Source: Mesorhizobium comanense
Lineage (GTDB): Bacteria; Pseudomonadota; Alphaproteobacteria; Rhizobiales; Rhizobiaceae
Length of the DNA stretch: 51,587 nt
Reading direction: 5' to 3'
NCBI RefSeq assembly: GCF_005503535.1
Contig: NZ_SCNN01000034.1
Location: 1 to 51,587 of the forward strand
Shown one piece after another: positions 9,816-17,300 of the stretch. The notes below the pieces were generated by a model, which was given only the letters and a program-made list of their open reading frames with translations, did no database searches and was not told the DNA's origin. Made by a program: the position numbers and the translations under genes. Each line of letters starts with the position of its first letter. Within the stretch, counting starts at the first letter, position 1.

Positions 9816-10772
9816 ATGACTAAACCCGAGACCGCACCAAAGATCACGATCGTCGGCAGCTTCGCCGTCGGCCTGACGATCCGCGCACCGAAGCTGCCGA
9901 TCTTCGGCGAGACGATGCTTGGCACCGATTTCGACATGGGCGCCGGCGGCAAGGGCTCGAACCAGGCTGTGGCCACATCGCGCCTCGGCGCCAGTTCCTC
10001 GCTGGTCGCCATCATCGGCACCGACAAGCTGGCCGGCATCGCCACCGACCTCTACGCGGCGGAAGGCGTCGACGCGAGCTTCGTGACGACAAGGACGGAG
10101 CGCGCCACCGGCGTCGGCTTCATCATCCTCAACGACAAGGGCGAGAACTTCATCGTCCTCGACATGGGCGCCAACGAGCTGATGGACGCGGCAGTCGTCG
10201 ACAGCGCCGAGCAACGCATCGCCCAAAGCGATGTGGTGATGACCGTGCTGGAAGTGCCGACCGCCGCCGCCGCGCGCGCCATGGAGCTTGGCCGCAGGCA
10301 TGGCGCCCGCACCATCCTCAACCCGGCGCCGGCGCGCCAGCTTCCCGACGCGATCTTCACTGATGTCGACTATCTCACGCCCAACGAGAGCGAATTGCGC
10401 ATCCTGCTCGGCCTGCCCGCCGACGATCCCCGCTCCTCGCGCGAACTGGCCGGCGAGCTTCGCCGTCGCGGCGTGCGCAACGTCGTGGTGACGCTCGGCC
10501 GCAGCGGCGCGCTGATCCTCACCGACGAGCTCGACATCATGGTGCCGGCCGTGCCCGTCGATGTGGTCGACACCACGGGCGCCGGCGACGCGTTCAACTC
10601 CGGTTTCGCGGTGGCGCTGGCCGAGGGCCGCGACATCGTCGACGCCGTGCGCTTCGGCGTCGTCTGCGGCTCCATCGCCTGCACGCGGCTCGGCGTCATC
10701 CCCGGCCTGCCCGAACGGGCGCAGGCCGATGCGCTGTTCGCGCAGGCCCTCGAGACTACCTGGTCCAGATAA
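9816..10772 (+). CDS. rbsK: Ribokinase (PfkB family)
   Basis: A 318-residue protein; ATG 9816 follows a GAGG ribosome site. It carries both PfkB signatures: the N-terminal Gly-rich GGKGSNQAVATSRLG near residue 46 and the C-terminal DTTGAGDAFNSGF near residue 252, whose Asp is the catalytic base. Ribokinase phosphorylates the 5-hydroxyl of ribose or a related pentose with ATP after uptake. Its place between the ABC ATPase and an RbsD-type pyranase supports a pentose-like substrate for the whole locus. An unusual sugar cannot be excluded, because PfkB kinases are promiscuous. The family assignment is strong. Confidence 0.88.
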   Translation: MTKPETAPKITIVGSFAVGLTIRAPKLPIFGETMLGTDFDMGAGGKGSNQAVATSRLGASSSLVAIIGTDKLAGIATDLYAAEGVDASFVTTRTERATGVGFIILNDKGENFIVLDMGANELMDAAVVDSAEQRIAQSDVVMTVLEVPTAAAARAMELGRRHGARTILNPAPARQLPDAIFTDVDYLTPNESELRILLGLPADDPRSSRELAGELRRRGVRNVVVTLGRSGALILTDELDIMVPAVPVDVVDTTGAGDAFNSGFAVALAEGRDIVDAVRFGVVCGSIACTRLGVIPGLPERAQADALFAQALETTWSR

Positions 10773-10787
10773 ACGGAAGGAAACGCC

Positions 10788-11249
10788 ATGAACCGGAACC
10801 GGCTGCTCAACGCAGAACTGTCACACGCCATCGCCTCGATGGGCCATGGCGACCTGATGATTGTCTGCGACGCGGGCTTTCCGATCCCGTCCAGCGCCTG
10901 GCGCATCGACCTCGCCATCTCGCCTGATGTGCCGGACCTGGAAACGGTGCTGGCGCCGATCGCCCAGAACCTGATCGCCGAGCGCGTCGGCTATGCCGAC
11001 ACGCTTCCGGTGCACAACGCACCGTTGCTGGCGAAGCTGAAGCGACTGTTCCCCGACGCCGATTTCGAAACGACCACGCACGAGACGATCCTCGGCGAGA
11101 TGGCCAAGAAGGCCAAGGTCATCGTGCGCACCGGCGCCTTCGACCCCTGGGGCAACATCCTCCTCTATTCCGGCGTCGACGTGCCGCAATGGTTCTCCAA
11201 GCCCGGCGTCGTCGCGCCCGACTATTACGCCAAGAAGCTGAAGGGCTGA
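10788..11249 (+). CDS. rbsD: RbsD/FucU-family sugar mutarotase (D-ribose pyranase type)
   Basis: A 153-residue protein behind a good ribosome site (GGAAGGAAA). The motif MGHGDLMIVCDAGFPIP near residues 17-33 contains the catalytic His and the conserved DAG.P of RbsD. The C-terminal FDPWGNILLYSGV matches the segment that closes the active site in the decamer. RbsD interconverts pyranose and furanose forms of ribose so that the kinase receives its preferred form; FucU does the same for fucose anomers. The start is 15 bases after the kinase stop, and the next gene begins 1 base after its own stop, so it is in the middle of the operon. Confidence 0.88.
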   Translation: MNRNRLLNAELSHAIASMGHGDLMIVCDAGFPIPSSAWRIDLAISPDVPDLETVLAPIAQNLIAERVGYADTLPVHNAPLLAKLKRLFPDADFETTTHETILGEMAKKAKVIVRTGAFDPWGNILLYSGVDVPQWFSKPGVVAPDYYAKKLKG

Positions 11250-11250
11250 C

Positions 11251-12081
11251 ATGCCCCGCATCTTCGACTTCGGTGGCCGCGAGGTCGACCGCACGGTGAC
11301 CGTCGCCGGCCTGCGCGCGCTGAAAGGCAGCGGCCGGCATGTGGCGCAGGTGACGGCGGAGACGGCGGACGAAGCCGCCGCCGCCGAAGCCGCCGGCATC
11401 GAGATGGTCGTCTGCCGCGCCGTCAACGTGGCGCGTGTGCGCGAAGGCTCGCGCCGCGTCTTCGTCACCGCCGCCCTCGGCTTCGCCGACGCCGTAACCT
11501 CGGACGAAGTCCTGCGCACCGCCTTCTCGGCCATCACCACCGGCGCCGACGCCGTCATCACCGGACGCGGCCACGACACGGTGCGCATGCTCGCAAACGA
11601 GCAGATCCCGGTCATGGGCCATCTCGGCTTCGTGCCGCGCAAGTCGACCTGGGTCGGCGCGATCAGGGCGGTCGGCAAGACTTCTGCCGAAGCGCTGGAG
11701 CTGTTCGACCGGTTCCGGCGGCTGGAAGATGCCGGCGCCTTCGCCGTCGAATGCGAGATCGTGCCGGCCGATGTCATGGAAGAGATCAACCGCCGCACCG
11801 GGCTGGTCACCGTCTCGCTAGGCTCCGGGCCGTCGGCGGACGTGATATTCCTGTTCACCTCCGACATCACGGGCGAAAGCGCCCGCCTGCCCCGCCACGC
11901 CCGCGCCTGGGGCGACCTCGCCGCCCTCCACAAGGCCGTCCGCGACGCCCGCGTCGAGGCGCTGTCGGGCTTCCGTCAGGAAGTCGCCGGCGGCAGCTAT
12001 CCGGCGCAGGCGGAAGTGGCCGGCATAGCCGATGCCGAGCTCGAGGAATTTCGGAAGCGGCTGGCGGCCGAACGCGATTAG
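11251..12081 (+). CDS. PanB-like (ketopantoate hydroxymethyltransferase fold) protein with altered active site
   Basis: A 276-residue protein. The middle region (IPVMGHLGFVPRKSTWVGAI, then AVGKTSAEALELFDRFRRLE and AGAFAVECEIVP) follows PanB from E. coli closely, including the acid of the LECVP motif. By hand alignment with E. coli PanB, however, the magnesium-binding Asp45 (GDSLG) and Asp84 (ADLPF) are replaced (CRAVN, AALGF), and the Lys112/Glu114 pair (VKIEGG) reads VITGRG. It is therefore unlikely to make ketopantoate. As the last gene of a sugar operon, it may be an aldolase- or lyase-like enzyme for a sugar breakdown product. Automatic annotation would call it PanB. The fold is well supported; the reaction is unknown. 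Confidence 0.75.
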   Translation: MPRIFDFGGREVDRTVTVAGLRALKGSGRHVAQVTAETADEAAAAEAAGIEMVVCRAVNVARVREGSRRVFVTAALGFADAVTSDEVLRTAFSAITTGADAVITGRGHDTVRMLANEQIPVMGHLGFVPRKSTWVGAIRAVGKTSAEALELFDRFRRLEDAGAFAVECEIVPADVMEEINRRTGLVTVSLGSGPSADVIFLFTSDITGESARLPRHARAWGDLAALHKAVRDARVEALSGFRQEVAGGSYPAQAEVAGIADAELEEFRKRLAAERD

Positions 12082-12104
12082 CGAGTCCCACAATACCCGC
12101 CCGC

Positions 12105-14780
12105 TCAAGGAAACACGTTCACCTTCTTGACGCTGACCTCGGCCGTTCCCTGGTTGTTGTGGGTGTAGAAGAAGTCGTAGACGCCGGGCAGGCCGAGCAC
12201 GGCATCGTTGACGTAGACATAGAGCTCGCCCGAGGCCTTGGGCTTGATCTCGGCGGTGAGCTTTGCGTTCGTGCAGTCTCCGGGAATGACCGGCTCGACG
12301 GCATCGAGGACATATTCGTCATTGCCGAACCGGCCGACGCGGGCGATCGGCTTGAAGTAGGGCTGCGCCCACCAGCGCTTCATCAGCGTCGCCAGATAAT
12401 GCGCGACGCTGCTTTGCGGCACGCCGCGCGTATCGGCGCACAGCCTGTCGCCATCCTTCCAGGGCTGAGTGATGGAGATCGTCACCTGGTACCGGACGCC
12501 CTCCTGCAGCCAGTTGCCGGTGTCGCCGCAAATGTCGGCGGTCTTCATGGTATAGGGCGTTCCCGTCAGCCTTTCGGCGCCGGTCGTGTCCGCCAGCGCG
12601 GGATCGGCGCAGAAAGCACCCATCGAATCCGCGACCTCGAACGTGACCTTGTTGGCCGCGAACAAGAGCAGGCCCGCCGAAAGCGCCAGGAACACCGCCG
12701 GCAGCACATATTCCCGCAGATTTTCGTAGACCCGCTGGGCGAAGCGGTTGGTGCGGATGACGCGGGCGAAGCGCAGCGAAACAGGTGTTGGCGGCACGCC
12801 CGTGCGCGGCCCGCGCCGGCTGAGCACGACATAGGTGGCAAGACAGCCGATGCAGCCGATGGCGAAGAAGCCGGCGCCGTAGTTTCCGGCAAAGCCGAGC
12901 GCCAACGCGCCGAAGCCAAGCACGATTGTCCCGATCAGCGATGTGCGCCGGTGCGCATCAGTCCGGTTTGACCGCAGCACGTCATCGCTGCGGTCGGCCG
13001 CGACATTCCAGGCCGATCGCGCCCGGTCGTTGATGCGCGTGCGCAACAACGCGTTCACCCACAACAGGGCACCCAGGGCAAGGCCGAGCCCCGCCGCCAG
13101 GATCGAATGCTTGGCCATGGCATCCACCCAGGGCGCGGCGATGCCGGGCAGGAAGCCGCTGACCAGGCCGATAACGGGCCCGACCAGGCCACCCGCCTGC
13201 TGATCGAGCCGACCGGTGACGCCGAGCGTGACATAGCCGGCGAGCAGCGGAAACGCCAGGAACAGCATGGCGATCGCCAGCAGCGCATAGTAGACGCCCC
13301 GCCGCCACCACACGGTGTCGCGCATCAGGCGCATGCGTTCCAGGCGGCTGGCGGCATGGTCATTCTGGCTCTGCGGCCTCGGACTGCCCCTGCCGCTCTC
13401 ATTGCCGGCGGCCAGCACCTCCCTGGCCTTCCGCGGCCGGCGCGCCCTGTCCTCCTGAAGCTGGGCGAGCGCTTCGCGGAACTTCCTGTCCATGCTGGCG
13501 AGGTTGCGCTTGCGACCGGCCGGAAGCGGCAGCTTGTCGATGGCCGCAACCTTGCGCATCGATTTCAGCTCTTCATCGGGCAGCCCCGTGAACGGCACTT
13601 TCGCACCCAGCGGCGACAGCACCTCGATATGCTCGGGCAGCGCTATCGGCGCATAATCGTCCGCGCCTTTCGCCATGCGCATGATGACGCTGGCGTCGAC
13701 CAGCGGCTTCACGCCTGGCCCCATCAACTGCTTGGCGTCGCGCGGATGGTAGCGGTAGAAAACGCTGACACCGGAACGGGAATCGTAGATGCGGCCGGCT
13801 TCCGAGGCGTAATCCCAATAGTCGGCCACGACCTCTTTCTTGAAAACCAGGCCCTGTTCGGCCGCCTCGCCGATCATCCAGCACAGCGGTATGTGGGCCA
13901 GCCTGTCGTCGGGGTAGCCGCCGCCGACATTGGCATGGCAGCCGGCAAACCAGACCTGCAGCAGGCGTGGATCGGCGGGTTGTGTCCCTTCGTGCGCGGC
14001 AGCTTTCAGCGCCGGCGCGGGTTCATTCCACGGGATGGGAAAGAAGGTGCGCCGCTCGTCGTCGATGCTGAAAGCCTGCCGGGCGCAATCGACCGCGTCG
14101 AGAAGACCCCGCTTCTCGAATGTCATCGGCCACACCCATTTGTTCACGGCCTTGGTCAACTCGTCGACAGGCAGCCCATAGGCCGCGACCGTGTCCCACA
14201 CGCCGACGAAGGCGATGCGGATCTCGCTGGCCGAACGGAAGGCGGGGGCCTGCTGCTGAGCCTGCTTGTAGCTTCGGCTGCCGGTGATTTCGTTCCACAG
14301 ATCGACCGCCCGGTCGCGTATGTAGCGGGCGAACACGACCCAGGGCAGCTTCGACCCGAACGCCTTCGGCCGGTATGCCCGATAGGCGGCGAGCGCGTTG
14401 CGGTCCAGCTCCTCTTCCGACTTGAAGTCGACCAGCCCTTCCCTGGCGATCATGCCGACCAGCACCCGGATGGTGAAGGCGCCGCGGCTGAAGCCGAAGG
14501 CGAAGATCCTGTCGCCCTCGCGATAGTTCAGGCACAGGAACTTGTAGAGCGCCAGCACCCGACGCTTGACGCCGAAGCCGAGCGCCAGCCCGATGATCTC
14601 GAAGGGTTTGAACTGCGACGTGCCGACGCCGTCGCTGAACACGGCGATCTGGTCGCCGCCGGCCAGGTCGAGCGCCTGGTAGAGCCGCCACACATTGGTC
14701 TTGAAGGCCTTGGCGGCGCTATTGCCGGTGCCGTCGGCGAAGACGACGATGTTCCGGGATTGGTCTGGAGCATCCGCCAT
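12105..14780 (-). CDS. DUF2235 (Tle1-like) alpha/beta-hydrolase with membrane domain
   Basis: An 891-residue protein; ATG 14780 has an excellent ribosome site (AGGAGCGGAG), and upstream extension reads through low-quality sequence. The N-terminus IVVFADGTGN and the nucleophile elbow GFSRG (residues 96-100, Ser98) define DUF2235, the family that includes type VI secretion phospholipase Tle1. Residues 1-450 are the hydrolase. About five hydrophobic spans follow (roughly 497-520, 530-550, 555-575, 613-655, 690-712), then a soluble C-terminal domain of about 180 residues. The membrane part is not typical of secreted Tle1. It lies 23 bases downstream of the GH108 gene in the same direction, so the two are probably co-expressed. 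It could be a phospholipase effector or an envelope enzyme. Confidence 0.8.
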   Translation of the reverse strand: MADAPDQSRNIVVFADGTGNSAAKAFKTNVWRLYQALDLAGGDQIAVFSDGVGTSQFKPFEIIGLALGFGVKRRVLALYKFLCLNYREGDRIFAFGFSRGAFTIRVLVGMIAREGLVDFKSEEELDRNALAAYRAYRPKAFGSKLPWVVFARYIRDRAVDLWNEITGSRSYKQAQQQAPAFRSASEIRIAFVGVWDTVAAYGLPVDELTKAVNKWVWPMTFEKRGLLDAVDCARQAFSIDDERRTFFPIPWNEPAPALKAAAHEGTQPADPRLLQVWFAGCHANVGGGYPDDRLAHIPLCWMIGEAAEQGLVFKKEVVADYWDYASEAGRIYDSRSGVSVFYRYHPRDAKQLMGPGVKPLVDASVIMRMAKGADDYAPIALPEHIEVLSPLGAKVPFTGLPDEELKSMRKVAAIDKLPLPAGRKRNLASMDRKFREALAQLQEDRARRPRKAREVLAAGNESGRGSPRPQSQNDHAASRLERMRLMRDTVWWRRGVYYALLAIAMLFLAFPLLAGYVTLGVTGRLDQQAGGLVGPVIGLVSGFLPGIAAPWVDAMAKHSILAAGLGLALGALLWVNALLRTRINDRARSAWNVAADRSDDVLRSNRTDAHRRTSLIGTIVLGFGALALGFAGNYGAGFFAIGCIGCLATYVVLSRRGPRTGVPPTPVSLRFARVIRTNRFAQRVYENLREYVLPAVFLALSAGLLLFAANKVTFEVADSMGAFCADPALADTTGAERLTGTPYTMKTADICGDTGNWLQEGVRYQVTISITQPWKDGDRLCADTRGVPQSSVAHYLATLMKRWWAQPYFKPIARVGRFGNDEYVLDAVEPVIPGDCTNAKLTAEIKPKASGELYVYVNDAVLGLPGVYDFFYTHNNQGTAEVSVKKVNVFP

Positions 14781-14803
14781 CTCCGCTCCTCCGGGCGTCG
14801 ACC

Positions 14804-17083
14804 CTACTGCTTGGCCGCGCGCACGTATTTGTCGATCTTGCCGAGCAGCCCCCACGCGGTCAGGGCCAGAGAGACCGGCATCAGGATCGGAGCCAGACCG
14901 GGGATCGAGCCGATGATCGGGATCAGTTCGCCCAGGGGCGAGGTTGTCGCCGCGGCCCCTGCCGTTCCAGGCGTCAGCAGGGCGCTCGCCAACACCCCCA
15001 AGATGCCGAGCGCGCTCTTGCGCCCATCGAGCAACTTTCCCAGCCATTGGCCGAGTGCTCCATTAACCGGCGTCAGCACATTTGTGGCCGCGGAATCCGG
15101 CGGCAGGACGACCGGATTGCCGTCGAGCCCCTGCGCCAGTTGCCGCAGCAGAAGCGCCAGGCTGGCCGCGGCCGCCACGCCCGTCTCGGCACCGGCTGCC
15201 GGCGTGGTCGTCGTTGTGGTGGCTCCAGGTGTCGTCGTCGTTGTCGCCGACTGCAGCGCCGTCAGCAGCGCCTGGATGATATCGCTCACTTTGTCCGTCA
15301 CGACAGGATCCCCTTCTTCGCTTAGGTTCGGCGTGGGTATCGGAAGCGTCTGTTCGCCGTCTTCCTCGAGCCAGCGCTCCGTTTCGAGTCGCAGCTTGTT
15401 GACGCGCCGGTTGAAGCCGTTCTTGAAATGCTGGTAGTTGGGATGCGCGCGCAGCTTGGCATCGTAGAGATCGATCACGTCGCTGATCAGGTCCGAAAGC
15501 GGCGCCTTCGGGATCGCGCCCAGCGTCTCGCCGCCGATGCCGCCATCGACCGCCACCGAGGCGCCGTTCTGGTTGAGCGCCTTCTGCAGGTAGATCGCCG
15601 CCGTGCCGAGGCCTGCATGCACCGCGACATTGTAGACGGCGAGCGCGAGCGGGCCAGGCATCATGCCGCAGGAGGATTTCGACCAGTATTGCGAGAAATA
15701 GATGTCCTTGGCTTCCTGGTACGACATGTTGGCGACATCGGCCTTGGTGACCGGCTTGCCGCGCCACGCGGCGAGCGTGTTGCGGGTGATGCCGAAATTG
15801 GTGGCGCCGCCCGGGTCCTTCGGATCGTCCGAATAGCCGCCCTCGAACTCGCGCACGATCTCCTGGGCCCGTTCGAAATTGGCCTTGCCGCCATCGGCGG
15901 GCGGTGGCGGCGGCTGGCCGCCGGTTCCCGCCGCCTGGGGTCCGCCAGTGCCCTGCGTGGTGGCGCCGTTTGCCTGCGGCGTGCCGGCGCCCGACGGCCC
16001 GGGCGCGCCCGTCGGCGGCTGGAGACCCAGCGCCACCAGCAGCATCGTCAGCAGATCCGGCGGCATGTCGGTTTCATCGGGCAGGTCGGGATTGCCTGTT
16101 GTCGCCTCCTGGGCCGGGCCGGAGGGCGTGGGTGCGTTGCCGGCATTGGCAACGGTCGGCAGCGGCACACCCAGCGCCGCCGCCGTTATCTCGCCGCAGA
16201 CGCCGTCGGCCGCGCCGGCGCCGAACTGGCGCCTTTGGAAGGCCACCAGCGCCATCAGCGAAAGCCGCCCGAAATTACCGTCCGGCGTGTCCTTCAGGTC
16301 GCCCTGGTTGACCAGCGCCTGCTGGACTTTCTTGGCGAGCGCTCCCGATGAGCCGAAGCGCACGACCTGCTTCAGCGCCGTATCGTCGACCTTGTCGACG
16401 GACGACAGCTCCTCGGCCGTAAACAGGAGATAGACGAAACGGGTCTGCTTGGTACCGTAGGCGCTGTCGATGAACGCGCGCCACGGGCCGGTCTCCGGCG
16501 CCATATTGCGCGACGGCGACTGCGGCAGTCCGCAGATCACCTGGCAGCCGGCGCTGGAATAGCCCGTCTCCGGATTGTCGTAGTAGGCGCAGTGGATGTT
16601 GTCCCAGACGAAGTCACCCGGACCCGAGCCGAAATCCAGCCTGTCCTTGAGGTCGTAGTCGAGATTGTCGGCGGTGCGCCACACCGGCTGGAAGGATGCC
16701 TGGCGGAAGGCGCGATGGCCGCTCGACTTGCCGGGCTTGTGCATGCCGCGCTCATGCTCGAACCGGCCTGGCATCAGCAGGTTGGTGCCCGAGCCGCCAT
16801 TGGCCTTGGCGTTGGTGATGTTGGGCAATGACGGCACCGTCGAACCCGGGAACACCGCCACCTCGTCGGTCTCCACCTTCCACTGCCCAAGCGTGCAGCG
16901 CATTCGGCGAAAATCATAGGCGCTGAAATGCGCCGGCTGACTCTGCGCGAAAGTATTCTCGAACGGATGATCAGGTGACAGGCCACGAACACCAAAGAAA
17001 ATCATGCCCTTGGCAGGAATGGCGTAGCCGTTCCTTTTGGCAGCGCGGGCGAGCAAGCTCGCACTTATAGAAATGTCCGCCAT
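14804..17083 (-). CDS. Multidomain peptidoglycan hydrolase: GH108 muramidase plus peptidoglycan-binding domain
   Basis: A 759-residue protein from ATG 17083. Residues of about 1-230 form a domain I cannot name, containing a GYSSAGCQVICG motif reminiscent of cysteine sites in cell-wall enzymes. Residues of about 244-310 resemble a PG_binding_1 repeat (LVNQGDLKDTPDGNFGRLS). A Pro/Gly linker leads to a GH108 domain near 408 (EFEGGYSDDPKDPGGATNFG, catalytic Glu in EGGY) with the matching C-terminal binding segment to about 570. A Thr-rich linker and a hydrophobic C-terminal segment (about 725-750) follow. There is no Sec signal. GH108 enzymes are phage lysins or secreted muramidases. Pairing with a DUF2235 hydrolase suggests an envelope-attacking effector module. 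Confidence 0.8.
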   Translation of the reverse strand: MADISISASLLARAAKRNGYAIPAKGMIFFGVRGLSPDHPFENTFAQSQPAHFSAYDFRRMRCTLGQWKVETDEVAVFPGSTVPSLPNITNAKANGGSGTNLLMPGRFEHERGMHKPGKSSGHRAFRQASFQPVWRTADNLDYDLKDRLDFGSGPGDFVWDNIHCAYYDNPETGYSSAGCQVICGLPQSPSRNMAPETGPWRAFIDSAYGTKQTRFVYLLFTAEELSSVDKVDDTALKQVVRFGSSGALAKKVQQALVNQGDLKDTPDGNFGRLSLMALVAFQRRQFGAGAADGVCGEITAAALGVPLPTVANAGNAPTPSGPAQEATTGNPDLPDETDMPPDLLTMLLVALGLQPPTGAPGPSGAGTPQANGATTQGTGGPQAAGTGGQPPPPPADGGKANFERAQEIVREFEGGYSDDPKDPGGATNFGITRNTLAAWRGKPVTKADVANMSYQEAKDIYFSQYWSKSSCGMMPGPLALAVYNVAVHAGLGTAAIYLQKALNQNGASVAVDGGIGGETLGAIPKAPLSDLISDVIDLYDAKLRAHPNYQHFKNGFNRRVNKLRLETERWLEEDGEQTLPIPTPNLSEEGDPVVTDKVSDIIQALLTALQSATTTTTPGATTTTTTPAAGAETGVAAAASLALLLRQLAQGLDGNPVVLPPDSAATNVLTPVNGALGQWLGKLLDGRKSALGILGVLASALLTPGTAGAAATTSPLGELIPIIGSIPGLAPILMPVSLALTAWGLLGKIDKYVRAAKQ

Positions 17084-17110
17084 TGGAGCCCCCCAATTCG
17101 GCAACTCCAA

Positions 17111-17140
17111 ATCGTATTCTTATATTTGCCAATATGTCAA
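17111..17140 (-). promoter_or_regulatory. Sigma70-type promoter for the GH108/DUF2235 pair
   Basis: On the minus strand a perfect -35 box TTGACA (17140-17135) is followed after 18 bases by TACGAT (17116-17111), four of six matches to TATAAT. The start would fall near 17104, leaving a leader of about 20 bases before ATG 17083. The surrounding 17100-17225 stretch is strikingly AT-rich for this genome. Confidence 0.5.
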
Positions 17141-17258
17141 GCGAGTCAGATTCGCCAATAAAATAAGATGAATCAATATCGTCGGGGATGCATTTTAATA
17201 AACTGTCTAAAGTTTGCCTTGAACCGAAAAACAATGGCCGATGAATTTGACGATGCAA

Positions 17259-17286
17259 CCCGGCCGCCCCGCGAGGGGACGCCGGG
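17259..17286 (-). terminator. Hairpin after the autotransporter gene
   Basis: CCCGGC (17259-17264) pairs with GCCGGG (17281-17286), and inside it CCCC/GGGG closes a GCGA tetraloop, with a 2-base internal bulge pair. It begins 14 bases after the autotransporter stop. No T-run follows on the minus strand, so Rho-independent termination would be weak. It separates the autotransporter from the AT-rich promoter region of the next gene. Confidence 0.4.
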
Positions 17287-17300
17287 ATTGTCAACCGCGT

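Noticed and set aside
11251..12081. Straight annotation as ketopantoate hydroxymethyltransferase
   Set aside because: Key catalytic positions appear replaced and there are no other pantothenate genes nearby.
12105..15047. N-terminally extended DUF2235 protein starting at 15047
   Set aside because: The extra 89 residues lie antisense-free but overlap the GH108 gene in another frame, with no motif; ATG 14780 has a near-perfect ribosome site.
13107..15437. Long plus-strand open frame opposite the DUF2235 and GH108 genes
   Set aside because: It is antisense to two well-supported genes in GC-rich DNA, has Arg/Gln-rich non-protein-like composition and no ribosome site or family motif.
12105..17110. 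Prophage or type VI secretion locus
   Set aside because: Only the hydrolase pair is present; no capsid, tail, VgrG, PAAR, integrase or sheath gene is visible.
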